From: Rhodobacterales bacterium
GTDB lineage: Bacteria; Pseudomonadota; Alphaproteobacteria; Rhodobacterales; Rhodobacteraceae
Direction: 5' to 3'
Assembly (NCBI GenBank): GCA_002748265.1
Contig: PDRY01000020.1
Location: 39,692 to 103,691, forward strand
Length of the DNA: 64,000 nucleotides
Shown: positions 52,321 to 61,325 of the stretch, piece after piece
How positions within the stretch are numbered: the stretch's first letter is position 1
Layout: the number at the start of each line of letters is the position of its first letter
Made by a program: the position numbers and the translations under genes
Notes under the pieces: generated by a model
Told to the model about the DNA's origin: nothing
Seen by the model: the letters and a program-made list of their open reading frames with translations, nothing else
Database searches by the model: none

Positions 52321-52941
52321 ATGGTGCGCCTCTATGACTACTGGCGGTCGTCCGCCAGCTACCGGGTTCGCATCGGCCTGAACCTCGCCGGGATCGCCTA
52401 TGAGGCGGTTCCGGTCGATCTGGTCGCGGGCGATCAGCGCGGCGCGGATCATATGGCCCGCAACCCGCAAGGATTGGTCCCCGTTCTTGAGATCGACGGC
52501 CACAGCCTGACCCAGAGCCTCGCGATCCTTGAGTATCTCAACGACACGCGGGCTTTGGGCTGGCTGCCCGCCGCACCCGCGTCGCGGGCGAAGGCTCGGG
52601 CTTTGGCCATGTCCATCGCCGTGGACCTGCACCCGGTCTGCAACCTGCGCGTGGCCCGCCACGCGGCGGGCTTGTCGGGCGAAGAGGGCGCGCTAGAGGC
52701 GTGGATGCGGCACCACATCCGCCCCGGGCTTGAGGCGTTCGAAGCCCTGGCCGAGGGGTTCCACGAGGGGCTCTTCGCCACCGGGCCGAAACCGGGTCTG
52801 GCCGATCTGTGCCTGATCCCGCAGCTCTACAACGCGGATCGCTATGGTGTTGCCTATGACGATCTGCCCCGAATCTGCGCGATCAAAGCGGCCTGCGACG
52901 CACTGCCAGCGTTCCAGGATGCCTATCCGACGCAGCCCTGA
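52321..52941 (+). CDS. maiA: Maleylacetoacetate isomerase
   Basis: A 206-residue zeta-class glutathione S-transferase that isomerises maleylacetoacetate to fumarylacetoacetate. The N-terminal motif DYWRSSASYRVRIGLNLAGI holds the catalytic Ser of the SSxxxR/V-type motif, and NPQGLVPVLEIDGHSLTQSL binds glutathione. The C-terminal helix domain carries ADLCLIPQLYNADRY. It follows fahA by 3 bases, so both are one transcript. The enzyme acts before FahA in the pathway. Confidence 0.95.
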   Translation: MVRLYDYWRSSASYRVRIGLNLAGIAYEAVPVDLVAGDQRGADHMARNPQGLVPVLEIDGHSLTQSLAILEYLNDTRALGWLPAAPASRAKARALAMSIAVDLHPVCNLRVARHAAGLSGEEGALEAWMRHHIRPGLEAFEALAEGFHEGLFATGPKPGLADLCLIPQLYNADRYGVAYDDLPRICAIKAACDALPAFQDAYPTQP

Positions 52942-52985
52942 ACGATGGGCCGCGCCTGACCGGGCGCGGCCTGTTCACAAATGCC

Positions 52986-53468
52986 CTACCCGCCGGGTTT
53001 CACCACCAGCGGCCGTCCGTCGAATATCGTCTCCATCGAAAAGAGCCCGGTGACGGTTTCCAGCTCCAGCCGCTCAATCATCTGACGGTAGACCCGGTCA
53101 TAGCCCGCCATAGAGGTCGTCACGATCTTGAGCAGGTAATCCCATTCGCCGCCGATGCGGTGGAATTCGGCCACTTCGGGGATCGATTCGATCTGGCGGC
53201 GCAGGCGAGCGGCGAAGGCGCTGCTGTGATCGCGGGTGCGCACCAGCATGAACACCGTGAGATCCAACCCGATGGCCTCGGACGATAAGCGCATCCGCGC
53301 GCCCTCGATCACCCCGTCCCGCGTCAGCCGGGCAATGCGGCGACCACAGGCGTTTTGGGACAGGCCGACCCGCTCCGCCACATCGCGCTGCGACAAGGAA
53401 CCGTCGCGCTGCAAGAGCCGGAGGATCTCCGCATCAATGCCATCAATTTTCACTCTTTGATCGCTCAT
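52986..53468 (-). CDS. Lrp/AsnC family transcriptional regulator
   Basis: A 160-residue Lrp-family regulator with N-terminal helix-turn-helix (LSQRDVAERVGLSQNACGRR) and RAM domain (HRIGGEWDYLLKIVTTSMAG). The C-terminal GLFSMETIFDGRPLVV is also typical. It is divergent from a class V PLP enzyme gene, 93 bases away, which it may regulate; such pairs of AsnC regulators with amino-acid enzymes are frequent. The start at 53468 is the Met best placed before the helix-turn-helix. It is unlike the other Lrp gene in this window (151 residues) except in domain plan. Confidence 0.9.
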   Translation of the reverse strand: MSDQRVKIDGIDAEILRLLQRDGSLSQRDVAERVGLSQNACGRRIARLTRDGVIEGARMRLSSEAIGLDLTVFMLVRTRDHSSAFAARLRRQIESIPEVAEFHRIGGEWDYLLKIVTTSMAGYDRVYRQMIERLELETVTGLFSMETIFDGRPLVVKPGG

Positions 53469-53561
53469 TTGAACCCCTATTTGGTGCGGAATTCTATCAT
53501 TCGATACTGACTGACCCACTCCGTTTGGTCAATTCTACGGGCCACCCAATCGGAGACCCAG

Positions 53562-54980
53562 ATGACCGCCCCGCTATTCGACCGCTTCCGCAATACGCTG
53601 ACCACGAAGGATCCCGTCTCGGACATCCGGTCCGGTCTGATTGGAAAAGGGCTGGAAATCCCCGGCACGGCCGGGCCGCGCAAAATGATCTATGCGGATT
53701 ACGTTGCCTCGGGCCGCCCGCTCCGCCAGATTGAGGAGTTCGTTCTCACCGAAATCCTACCCTATTACGCCAACAGCCACACCGAAGACAGCTTCGTCGG
53801 CGCCGCCGTAACCGCGATGCGCGCGCAGGCCAAAGACGTAATCCGCGATCTGTGCGGTGCGGGGCCGGAGCACGCGGTGATCTTCACCGGTTCTGGCGCG
53901 ACCCATGGGCTGAACCGGCTGGTGCATCTACTGGGGGCCGATGATCCGTCCTCAAACCCCGTCGTGCTGACCGGCCCCTATGAGCATCACTCGAACATCC
54001 TCCCCTGGCGCGAGAGCGGCGCCGAGGTGATCGCCATCCCCGAGGCGGACAGCGGCGGGCCCTGCCTGCGCGCCCTGGACGCAGCGCTTGCCCGCACCAA
54101 AGGGCGCCGCGTGATCGGCGCCTTTTCGGCGGCCTCGAATGTCAGCGGCATTGTCACAGACGTCACCGAGGTCACGCGCCGCCTGAAGGCCGCGGGCGCG
54201 GCGGCGGTCTGGGATTATGCCGGAGGCGGGCCCTACCTGCCCATCGCCATGACCCCGGCGGACGGGGTCGAGATTGACGCGATCGTGCTGTCTCCGCACA
54301 AGTTCGTGGGCGGGCCGCAGGCGTCGGGCGTGCTCATCATGCGCCGCGATGCGGTGCGCAGCACGCGGCCCACCTTCCCCGGCGGCGGCACTGTGGTGTT
54401 CGTCTCACCCACCGCGCATGACTACATCCCCGACGTGGAAGCCCGCGAAGAAGCAGGCACCCCGAATGTGGTCGGAGACCTGCGCGCCGCGCTCGTCATG
54501 ATCGTGAAGGACGTGATCGGTCAGGCGTTCATCACGCGCCGCAACGCGGAGCTGCGGGACCGCGCGCTGCGCGCGTGGAGCGGGCAGGACCGGATCCAAA
54601 TCCTGGGCCGCACCGATTGCCCCCGCCTGCCGATCTTTTCCTTCGAAATCGCAGATGGAAGCGGCGGGCATATCTGCGCCCAGTCCTTCACCCGCCGCCT
54701 GAGTGATGAAACCGGCGTGCAGGCCCGTGCGGGCTGTGCCTGCGCCGGGCCCTACGGGCATCAGGTCCTGCATATCGACCCGGAGACATCCGAGCGCATT
54801 CGCCGCGAGGTTCAGGCGGGCGATGTCTCAAACCGTCCCGGCTTCACCCGGCTGAACTTTTCCTACCTGATCACTGATGCGGAGGCCGATGAGATCATCC
54901 GCGCGGTGACCAGGCTGGCGGACACGCCGACGCCCAAGCGAAGCGCATGGACGCGGCTGTTTCGGCGGCGCGCGGCCTAG
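53562..54980 (+). CDS. Class V aminotransferase-fold PLP enzyme
   Basis: A 472-residue fold-type I PLP enzyme of the class V group (cysteine desulfurase/selenocysteine lyase-like). The PLP-binding Lys is in [19 protein letters not shown] near residue 247, and the PLP phosphate site includes [18 protein letters not shown] and [13 protein letters not shown]. The C-terminal [18 protein letters not shown] contains paired Cys in the region where SufS-type enzymes carry their catalytic Cys, so a desulfurase or lyase activity is possible, but the substrate is unknown. It is divergent from an Lrp-type regulator and converges with dapB, overlapping it by four bases. Confidence 0.85.
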   Translation: MTAPLFDRFRNTLTTKDPVSDIRSGLIGKGLEIPGTAGPRKMIYADYVASGRPLRQIEEFVLTEILPYYANSHTEDSFVGAAVTAMRAQAKDVIRDLCGAGPEHAVIFTGSGATHGLNRLVHLLGADDPSSNPVVLTGPYEHHSNILPWRESGAEVIAIPEADSGGPCLRALDAALARTKGRRVIGAFSAASNVSGIVTDVTEVTRRLKAAGAAAVWDYAGGGPYLPIAMTPADGVEIDAIVLSPHKFVGGPQASGVLIMRRDAVRSTRPTFPGGGTVVFVSPTAHDYIPDVEAREEAGTPNVVGDLRAALVMIVKDVIGQAFITRRNAELRDRALRAWSGQDRIQILGRTDCPRLPIFSFEIADGSGGHICAQSFTRRLSDETGVQARAGCACAGPYGHQVLHIDPETSERIRREVQAGDVSNRPGFTRLNFSYLITDAEADEIIRAVTRLADTPTPKRSAWTRLFRRRAA

Positions 54981-55792
54981 CGCGCCAGCCCCAGGACATC
55001 GACCATGTCATAGGCCCCCGGCCCCTTGTCCACGCCCCACAGCGCGGCGCGCAGCGCGCCGCGTGCAAAGATCGCGCGGTCCGTCGCGACGTGGCGCAGC
55101 ACGATCCGCTCCCCCGGCCCGGCAAAGAGCACGTCATGTTCCCCCACGATGTCGCCGCCGCGAATGGCGGAAAAGCCGATCTCGCCCGGCTTGCGGGCGC
55201 CGGTGATCCCGTCGCGGCCGCTTTCCGACACGTCGGAAAGGTTCACCCCCCGGCCCTGCGCGGCGGCCTCGCCCAGCATCAGGGCGGTGCCCGACGGCGC
55301 GTCGATTTTGCGATTGTGGTGGGCCTCGATCACCTCGATGTCGAATTCCTCGCCCAAGGCCTGCGCGACCTGCTTGGTAAGCTGCACCAGAAGGTTGACG
55401 CCAAGGCTCATATTGCCCGCCCGCACCTGCGTCGCGTGACGCGCGGCCAGTGACAGGCGGTGCAGGTGGTTTTCGTCAAAGCCGGTGGTGCCGATCACAT
55501 GGACGCAGCGCGCCTGTGCCGCCAGATCCGCGAAGGCGACCGTCGCGTCAGGGACCGTAAAATCCAGCATCGCCCGGCAACCCGCGATCGCCTCAAGCGG
55601 ATCATCCGTCACCGCCACGCCAACCGGAGCGCCGCCCATGGCCTCGCCCACATCCCGCCCGATCCAATCGTGACCGGGGCGCTCCAGCACCGCGGAAAGC
55701 TGGCAATCGCCGCGCGCGAGCGTTTCGCGGATCAGCATCTGCCCCATGCGGCCCGAGCCGCCGGTGACGAGGATTTTGGGCATGTCGGTCAT
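54977..55792 (-). CDS. dapB: 4-hydroxy-tetrahydrodipicolinate reductase
   Basis: A 271-residue NAD(P)H reductase of the diaminopimelate/lysine pathway. The Rossmann motif is [18 protein letters not shown], and the catalytic [16 protein letters not shown] is near residue 157. [20 protein letters not shown] and [20 protein letters not shown] are also conserved. It supplies lysine and the cell-wall precursor meso-diaminopimelate. The start at 55792 (MTDMPKI) is preferred; a Met three codons later at 55783 is also possible. It overlaps the class V enzyme gene at its end, which is on the opposite strand. Confidence 0.97.
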   Translation of the reverse strand: MTDMPKILVTGGSGRMGQMLIRETLARGDCQLSAVLERPGHDWIGRDVGEAMGGAPVGVAVTDDPLEAIAGCRAMLDFTVPDATVAFADLAAQARCVHVIGTTGFDENHLHRLSLAARHATQVRAGNMSLGVNLLVQLTKQVAQALGEEFDIEVIEAHHNRKIDAPSGTALMLGEAAAQGRGVNLSDVSESGRDGITGARKPGEIGFSAIRGGDIVGEHDVLFAGPGERIVLRHVATDRAIFARGALRAALWGVDKGPGAYDMVDVLGLAR

Positions 55793-55880
55793 TGCGATCT
55801 CCTTTCCCCCGTGATGCGCCACTCGGGCGCGGGGCTCAAGCCCGGTTGACGCATGTTCCGATGCCCGCCACGCTGGCCCC

Positions 55881-56477
55881 ATGGCGTTTCACGACTGGCT
55901 CATCTTTGTGGCGGCCTATGGGCTGCTTTGCCTCACGCCCGGCCCCAGTGTCCTGCTGGTGATCGCCCAGACGATCACCCACGGGCGCGGCGCCGGGCTG
56001 CGCACCATCGCCGGAGACCTCCTGGGCGGGGCGCTGTCCCGCACGCTGTCGTTGCTGGGGCTGGGCGCACTTATGGCGAGCTCAGCGCTCGCGTTTGCCG
56101 TGATCAAATGGGCGGGCGTGGGCTATCTACTGTGGCTGGGCGCCCGGCAGCTGCGCGCCCAGCCACAGGCGTCACCGCGCCCGGTGGCCGCGACCCGCGC
56201 GGGGTTTCTGACCGGCGTCCTGAACCCAAAGGCGGTGGTGTTCTTCATCGCCTTCACGGCGCAGTTCCTGGACCCGGCCCGCCCGCTTTGGTTGCAAGGC
56301 GCCATCCTGATCCTCACAGCCACGCTGGTCGCGGGGGGCGTGCTGACCGGCTACATGCTGCTGGCCGGACGCCTGCGCCCGGCACTGAGCCGCCCGCTCT
56401 GGCGCCGCCGCAGCGCGCGCGCCAGCGGCGCTCTGATGATGGGCGGCGGGCTGCTTCTTGCCTCAACGCAGCGTTAG
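55881..56477 (+). CDS. LysE/RhtB family amino-acid exporter
   Basis: A 198-residue membrane exporter with about five or six hydrophobic segments. The N-terminal signature [20 protein letters not shown], then [18 protein letters not shown] and the central [20 protein letters not shown] are typical of the LysE/RhtB superfamily. Substrate (homoserine, threonine, or others) is not predictable. It is divergent from dapB, and it is followed by rbfA after about 40 bases on the same strand. The ATG at 55881 is clear. Confidence 0.9.
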   Translation: MAFHDWLIFVAAYGLLCLTPGPSVLLVIAQTITHGRGAGLRTIAGDLLGGALSRTLSLLGLGALMASSALAFAVIKWAGVGYLLWLGARQLRAQPQASPRPVAATRAGFLTGVLNPKAVVFFIAFTAQFLDPARPLWLQGAILILTATLVAGGVLTGYMLLAGRLRPALSRPLWRRRSARASGALMMGGGLLLASTQR

Positions 56478-56518
56478 ACCCCATTGGCAACGGCCGCCGC
56501 GCGGCTTACATCCGAGCC

Positions 56519-56914
56519 ATGGCTAAACGACGTTTCTCCGAAGGCTCCGGCCCCACACAGCGCCAGCTTCGCGTCGGCGAAGTGGTGCGGCGCGCGCTCA
56601 GCGATCTCCTGATGCAGGGCCACATCCACGATCCCGAGTTGAACGCGATGTCGATCACCGTGGGCGAGGTGCGCCTGTCCCCCGACCTGAAGATCGCCAC
56701 CGCCTGGGTCATGCCCCTCGGCGGCGCTCACCGGGATGAGGCGATTGACGCGCTCGCCCGCAACCGGTCCGAGCTGCGCCGCCAGCTGGGCAAGCTGACC
56801 GAGCTGAAGTTCACCCCCGACCTGCGGTTCCGCATCGACGAAACCTTCGACCGAATGGACGAAACCCGCGCGCGTCTGCAAGAAGACCGCGTGCGCCGCG
56901 ATCTGGAGGAGTGA
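56519..56914 (+). CDS. rbfA: Ribosome-binding factor A
   Basis: A 131-residue KH-domain protein that assists maturation of the 30S subunit. Conserved parts are [40 protein letters not shown] (here [20 protein letters not shown]) and [20 protein letters not shown]. The start at 56519 fits homologues; the long open frame from 55853 is not real. Its stop overlaps the next start by one base. rbfA and truB are a classical neighbour pair, here with one gene inserted. Confidence 0.96.
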   Translation: MAKRRFSEGSGPTQRQLRVGEVVRRALSDLLMQGHIHDPELNAMSITVGEVRLSPDLKIATAWVMPLGGAHRDEAIDALARNRSELRRQLGKLTELKFTPDLRFRIDETFDRMDETRARLQEDRVRRDLEE

Positions 56915-57639
56915 TGCGCCGCATCGCAATCGGGCTCACCCTTTCCCTGATCGCACCCATGGCCGCGCAGGCGGTCGAATGCCGCGACCTCACGTTTGAC
57001 GGCGCCTCCTACACGGCCTGCGATGTGGACCCGGCGACAGAAACCCTGCGCCTGTTCCTGCGCGACGGCGATGGCGTACCGCTCGGATCGTTCAGCGCCC
57101 TGCAAACCCATGTCGCCCCCGCCACTGTGCCCTTCGCGATGAATGCAGGCATGTATCACGATGATCGCAGCCCGGTCGGGCTCTATATCGAAGACGGCGC
57201 GCAAGAGATGCGGCTGGTCACCTCTGACGGGCCGGGCAATTTCGGGCTGCTGCCCAATGGCGTATTGTGCCTCAACGATGCCGCCGCGCTGATCATCGAA
57301 AGCCGCGCCTTCGCCGAGGACACACCGCAGTGCCGCGACGCCACCCAATCCGGCCCGATGCTGGTGATCGACGGCGCGTTGCATCCCCGCTTCATCGAAG
57401 GGGGCACCTCGCTCAATATCCGAAACGGGGTCGGGCAGCGCGCCGACGGCTCGCTTGTCTTTGCGATTTCGAACGATCCGGTGAACTTCCACAGCTTCGG
57501 CCGCCTGTTCCGCGACGAACTGGGCACCCCCAACGCGCTGTTTCTGGACGGAAGCGTCTCCCGGCTCCACGCGCCGCAGCTTGGGCGCTCCGATTTTTCC
57601 TTCAGCGCAATGGGGCCGATCCTCGCGGTGATCGACTGA
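56914..57639 (+). CDS. Exported NAGPA/phosphodiester glycosidase-like protein
   Basis: A 241-residue exported protein with signal peptide (IGLTLSLIAPMAAQAVE). It matches the phosphodiester glycosidase (NAGPA-like) family: VPFAMNAGMYHDDRSPVGLY, RNGVGQRADGSLVFAIS and the C-terminal GTPNALFLDGSVSRLHAPQL. Family members cleave sugar phosphodiesters or peptidoglycan-linked sugars; the exact substrate is unknown. Two Cys (ECRDL and TACDV) near the N-terminus may form a disulfide. It sits between rbfA and truB, starts with ATG overlapping the rbfA stop, and ends about 114 bases before truB. Confidence 0.88.
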   Translation: MRRIAIGLTLSLIAPMAAQAVECRDLTFDGASYTACDVDPATETLRLFLRDGDGVPLGSFSALQTHVAPATVPFAMNAGMYHDDRSPVGLYIEDGAQEMRLVTSDGPGNFGLLPNGVLCLNDAAALIIESRAFAEDTPQCRDATQSGPMLVIDGALHPRFIEGGTSLNIRNGVGQRADGSLVFAISNDPVNFHSFGRLFRDELGTPNALFLDGSVSRLHAPQLGRSDFSFSAMGPILAVID

Positions 57640-57640
57640 T

Positions 57641-57664
57641 CCTTCTTATTTGCGATAAATACCT
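57641..57664 (+). repeat. Short interspersed motif, copy 1
   Basis: CCTTCTTATTTGC then, after a few bases, AAATACCT (57641-57664) directly follows the NAGPA-like gene. Nearly the same string occurs at 63738-63760. The pattern recurs in my memory of Rhodobacteraceae intergenic regions, so it may be a conserved extragenic element. Confidence 0.5.
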
Positions 57665-57753
57665 ATCCGAACTCTCAGCCCGAGCGATGATTGCCCATCT
57701 TGACGCAGCGGGCGCAGCCGATTAGCTCCACCCTCTTCCAAGGAGACTGAGTG

Positions 57754-58665
57754 ATGGCACGCAGACGTAAGGGCCGTGATATTTCCGGCTGGATGATCGT
57801 GGACAAACCCGCCGGGGTCACCTCGTCGGCCGTGGTGAACAAGGTCCGTTGGGCCCTAGACGCGCGCAAAGCGGGCCACGCCGGCACGCTCGACCCCGAA
57901 GCGACCGGGCTGCTGGCCATCGCCCTGGGCGAGGCGACCAAGACCGTCCCCTACATCACCGACGCGCTCAAGTCCTACAGCTTCACCGTGCGGTGGGGGC
58001 AGGCCACCAATACCGACGACACCGAAGGCGAGGTGATCGCGACCTCTGACGCCCGTCCCTCCGAGGCCGAGATCAAGGGCGCCCTTGGCAATTTCCTCGG
58101 CGATATCATGCAGGTGCCGCCCGCGTTTTCAGCAGTGAAGATCGACGGAGAGCGCGCCTACAAGCGCGCCCGCGATGGCGAGGACGTGACGCTCGCCGCC
58201 CGCCCGCTTTACGTCGACGAACTGCTGCTCACCGACATCCCCGATGCAGACCACGCAGAGCTGGAGATGACCTGCGGCAAGGGCGGCTATGTGCGCGCCA
58301 TCGCCCGCGATCTGGGCGAGGCGCTTGGCTGTCACGGCCACGTGCTGACCCTGCGTCGGCTCTGGTCCGGGCCATTCGATCTTGAGGACGCGATCACCTG
58401 GGACGAGATCGAACGCCTGGCCCGCACACCCGAGCTCGACACCCACCTTCTGCCGCTGGAGCGCGGCCTGGACGGGCTGACCGAAATGCGCTGTGCGGAT
58501 GGCTCTATCGCGCGGCTGCGCAATGGCAATCCCGCCCCGGTTCTGGGCAGCGCGGAGTATGGCGAAGAGGTCTGGGCCTCGTATCAGGGACAGGCCATCG
58601 CCGTCGGTCGCTACAAGAGCGGAGAGCTGCATCCCGCACGGGTGTTCGTGCCGCCCCAAGGCTAG
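57754..58665 (+). CDS. truB: tRNA pseudouridine(55) synthase
   Basis: A 303-residue pseudouridine synthase that modifies U55 of the T-loop in tRNAs. Motif [20 protein letters not shown] is at the N-terminus. The catalytic Asp is in [20 protein letters not shown], and [40 protein letters not shown] follow. The C-terminal PUA-like segment is at about residues 235-300. The start at 57754 follows AAGGAG; a GTG three bases earlier is less likely. It is separated by 32 bases from the next gene. Confidence 0.97.
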   Translation: MARRRKGRDISGWMIVDKPAGVTSSAVVNKVRWALDARKAGHAGTLDPEATGLLAIALGEATKTVPYITDALKSYSFTVRWGQATNTDDTEGEVIATSDARPSEAEIKGALGNFLGDIMQVPPAFSAVKIDGERAYKRARDGEDVTLAARPLYVDELLLTDIPDADHAELEMTCGKGGYVRAIARDLGEALGCHGHVLTLRRLWSGPFDLEDAITWDEIERLARTPELDTHLLPLERGLDGLTEMRCADGSIARLRNGNPAPVLGSAEYGEEVWASYQGQAIAVGRYKSGELHPARVFVPPQG

Positions 58666-58697
58666 ACGCCAGGCGGCGGCGCGCCTAGCGTCGCCCC

Positions 58698-59555
58698 ATG
58701 ACCTCTCCCGATCTGTCCTGCGCCCGCGATTTCGTTTTCACCCATGGTCGCCTTTTGGACCGGCTGCGCTTTGCGACCCTGTTCGATGGTGCCCCTGCGA
58801 CCCCGGTCCTGACCGCTCTGGAAGCCTACCGCGCGGACACGGGCCTGTTCGCGCATGGACTGGAGCCGGACAAGCGCAGCCCCGCCCCGCAGCCGATGGA
58901 CCAATGGGAAGCGCTGATGCTCTGGGATGAGCTAGGCCCCTTCCCCAAGCTTGCGCGCGATCTGTGTGACCGGCTCGGCGCATTGACCACGGCGGAAGGC
59001 GGGCTGCCCTTTTCCCACCCGTCGGTGAACGGCGCCCCTCATGCAGCGTGGTGGGCTTGCGACGCGCCGCAGCCCGCATCGATCAACCCCACGGGCAGCA
59101 TCCTGGCCTGCTTGTGGCGCGCCGGGGTGACGCATCCCTGGATGAAAGACGCCGAGTCGTTTTGCTGGCGCGCCCTGCCCCACCTCGCGCCTGACTCCGT
59201 CCACAGCCTGGGCAACGCGCGTGATTTCCTGTCCGAAGCCGCCGACCGCGCGCGCGCCGATGCCGCCTGGCCCAGCCTGCGCCACACGATCCGTGCGGCA
59301 ACGGCCTTTGACCCGGACGCAGAAGGCTATGTGTTCGGCCCTCTGGACTTCGCCCCCACGCCGCAGATCGCGGAGCCCCTCTACACCTTCGATGAAATCG
59401 CGCCGCATCTGGAGCATCTGGCCGCCGCGCAGCAGGAGGACGGGGGATGGCCCGTCTCTTGGCCGACCCTATCCCCTGTGATCGAAGGTGAAGGCCGCGC
59501 CCGGCGCACAATCGCGGCGCTGAAGGTTCTGCACGCCTACGGGATCCCGACATGA
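58698..59555 (+). CDS. Predicted alpha/alpha-toroid protein of unknown function
   Basis: A 285-residue soluble protein without a signal peptide. It has features of terpenoid-cyclase or prenyltransferase-like alpha-alpha toroids: repeated helices with LTALEAYRADTGLFAHGLEP, NPTGSILACLWRAGVTHPWM and, near the end, LAAAQQEDGGWPVSWPTLSP, a QW-like motif. No DxDD or DDxxD catalytic signature of cyclases is seen, so enzyme activity is uncertain. It overlaps the DUF1643 gene by four bases, so the two are likely a unit. Confidence 0.7.
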   Translation: MTSPDLSCARDFVFTHGRLLDRLRFATLFDGAPATPVLTALEAYRADTGLFAHGLEPDKRSPAPQPMDQWEALMLWDELGPFPKLARDLCDRLGALTTAEGGLPFSHPSVNGAPHAAWWACDAPQPASINPTGSILACLWRAGVTHPWMKDAESFCWRALPHLAPDSVHSLGNARDFLSEAADRARADAAWPSLRHTIRAATAFDPDAEGYVFGPLDFAPTPQIAEPLYTFDEIAPHLEHLAAAQQEDGGWPVSWPTLSPVIEGEGRARRTIAALKVLHAYGIPT

Positions 59556-60064
59556 TCGCCCGAAGCGCCATACTGCGCGACACCCAGTCCGAAGCGCTCT
59601 ATTCCGATTGCGAACGCTATCGTTACGCGCTGACCCGCATCTGGGCCGACGGCCCGCGCCTGACCTATGTGATGCTGAACCCCTCCAAGGCGACGGAAAC
59701 CGCCAACGATCCCACGATCGAGCGGTGCGAGCGCCGCGCCCGTGCGCTTGGCTACGGAGGTTTTCGCGCCTGCAACCTCTTCGCCTTGCGAGAGACCGAT
59801 CCAAGCGTGATGCGCCGGGCGCCAGAGCCTTGCGGGCCAGAGAACGACACCGCCCTGCGCAAGGCCGCCGATTGGGGGGATGCCGTGCTCTGCGCCTGGG
59901 GCGTGCACGGCGCGCATCTGGGCCGGGGGGCAGAGGTGGAAGCCCTGCTGCGAGCCTGTGGAAAACCCCTTCTGGTGCTCGGTCTGACCAAGCACGGGCA
60001 CCCGCGCCACCCTCTCTATGTCAGCTATCGCTGCGTGCCGGCGCCCTGGCGAACGGTCCCTTAA
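59552..60064 (+). CDS. DUF1643 domain protein
   Basis: A 170-residue protein matching DUF1643: LTYVMLNPSKATETANDPTI near residue 40, then GFRACNLFALRETDPSVM, CAWGVHGAHLGRGAEV and the C-terminal LGLTKHGHPRHPLYVSY. The family is of unknown function and often found in mobile or defence-rich places, though here it sits in an ordinary setting. The ATG at 59552 overlaps the previous gene. It is followed by a palindrome-bearing gap before the RTX gene. Confidence 0.85.
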   Translation: MIARSAILRDTQSEALYSDCERYRYALTRIWADGPRLTYVMLNPSKATETANDPTIERCERRARALGYGGFRACNLFALRETDPSVMRRAPEPCGPENDTALRKAADWGDAVLCAWGVHGAHLGRGAEVEALLRACGKPLLVLGLTKHGHPRHPLYVSYRCVPAPWRTVP

Positions 60065-60066
60065 CC

Positions 60067-60080
60067 CTTTCGCGCGAAAG
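60067..60080. repeat. Perfect 14-base palindrome CTTTCGCGCGAAAG
   Basis: A perfect 14-base palindrome directly after the DUF1643 stop and 60 bases before the RTX gene start. It lacks a T run, so it is not an ordinary terminator. It could be an operator. Confidence 0.4.
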
Positions 60081-60140
60081 TCATGGAACCGAATCGCGCG
60101 CTCTGTTGGGACGGCGCCGGTAGTCTGTGTTGGAGGAGCG

Positions 60141-61163
60141 ATGCTCGCCTTTATGAGCCTTTTGGGACTTTCGCTCGCCAGCGTTGGGTTTGCGCTCTCG
60201 GGGGATGATGATTTCGTGGCAGAGCCAGACGAGGATGCGGATGACGAGATCACCGCCGACACCCTCGCCATCGTGCCAATCACACAGGTGCTGGACGAAG
60301 GCGCTCCCGCATCAGAGCCAGATAGCGCCGTCAGCGACGATCTCCCCCCTGAACCGGACATGGCCGATTCGGGCGCCACATATGTTGCGCCTTCCCCGGC
60401 ATTGACCGTCACGGAAGCGCCGCCAACCGCCCCGATCGATCAAACCGATCCGAACACGGATATGCTGACCACTGGGGACGACACGCTCTTCGCCGGGGAT
60501 GGCGATCAAGAGATCAGCGGCGCAGGCGGCAACGACTATATCGACGGTGAGGATGGCAATGACCACATAGCCGGAGGCGCGGGCGGCGATTCGCTGCACG
60601 GCGGGCGCGGGGATGACACCTTGCTGGGCGGCGTTGGCGATGATCAACTCTCCGGCCATGTCGGGGATGACCAACTGGCCGGGGAAGACGGAAACGACGC
60701 TCTGAACGGCGGAGACGGGCGCGATACCCTGATGGGCGGCGGCGGCGCGGATACCTTGTCCGGCTCATGGGGGGACGATCACCTGGATGGCGGGGCAAGT
60801 GCCGACCTTCTGTTCGGAGGCGAAGGAAACGACACCCTGACAGGCGGCGCCGCAGATGACTTTGCCCAAGACACGATCAATGGTGGCGCGGGCGATGACT
60901 GGATCGAAGGACATGCGGGGGATCTGCTCAGCGGCGGCTCCGGCGCCGACAGTTTCGTCCTGTCACAGTCCGGGGCCCCGATCGTGACCGATTTCACCCC
61001 CGGAGAGGACGTGATCGCCCTGACCCATGAAGGGCCGACACCGTTTCTCAGCACACGGTTGGAGGATGACGGGCTGCACCTTCTCGCGGATGGGCATCTG
61101 GCCGCCATCTTCCCCAGCCTTGCTGATCTGGACCTGAGCACGGTTGAGCTGCTGCCCGCCTGA
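60141..61163 (+). CDS. RTX-type calcium-binding protein with N-terminal hydrophobic segment
   Basis: A 340-residue protein. The first ~20 residues are hydrophobic (LAFMSLLGLSLASVGFALS) and followed by an acidic, Thr/Pro-rich stretch (about 21-110). Residues about 110-270 are RTX nonapeptide repeats of the form GGxGxDxLx, for example GAGGNDYIDGEDGNDHIAGG and GGRGDDTLLGGVGDDQLSGH, which fold into a calcium-binding beta-roll. The C-terminal ~60 residues lack repeats (FVLSQSGAPIVTDFTPGEDV) but look like the usual RTX cap. The start at 60141 has a GGAGGAG site; ATG 60153 is an alternative. Classical RTX proteins use a C-terminal type I signal and no N-terminal signal, so this one may be an anchored variant. 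Confidence 0.85.
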   Translation: MLAFMSLLGLSLASVGFALSGDDDFVAEPDEDADDEITADTLAIVPITQVLDEGAPASEPDSAVSDDLPPEPDMADSGATYVAPSPALTVTEAPPTAPIDQTDPNTDMLTTGDDTLFAGDGDQEISGAGGNDYIDGEDGNDHIAGGAGGDSLHGGRGDDTLLGGVGDDQLSGHVGDDQLAGEDGNDALNGGDGRDTLMGGGGADTLSGSWGDDHLDGGASADLLFGGEGNDTLTGGAADDFAQDTINGGAGDDWIEGHAGDLLSGGSGADSFVLSQSGAPIVTDFTPGEDVIALTHEGPTPFLSTRLEDDGLHLLADGHLAAIFPSLADLDLSTVELLPA

Positions 61164-61325
61164 TCGGCGCGGATACCCGGCCAGCGTCAACTTTAGCCTT
61201 TCCAAATGGGACTGATCTGTGTAGATCGCACCGGTCGCGCGGGCATCCGCTGCGCGCCAACTCCATGGGCCTTGCTGGACGACATCCCGGCTTGCGCCAT
61301 TCACACCAACCCAAAGGAGACCCCG

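Noticed and set aside
52986-53468. Duplicate of the Lrp regulator at 18665
   Set aside because: Both are Lrp/AsnC proteins, but their sequences differ throughout, so this is not a recent duplication.
60470-60930. Tandem DNA repeat or CRISPR-like array
   Set aside because: The repetition is at the protein level (RTX nonapeptides); the DNA is not a set of identical repeats with spacers.
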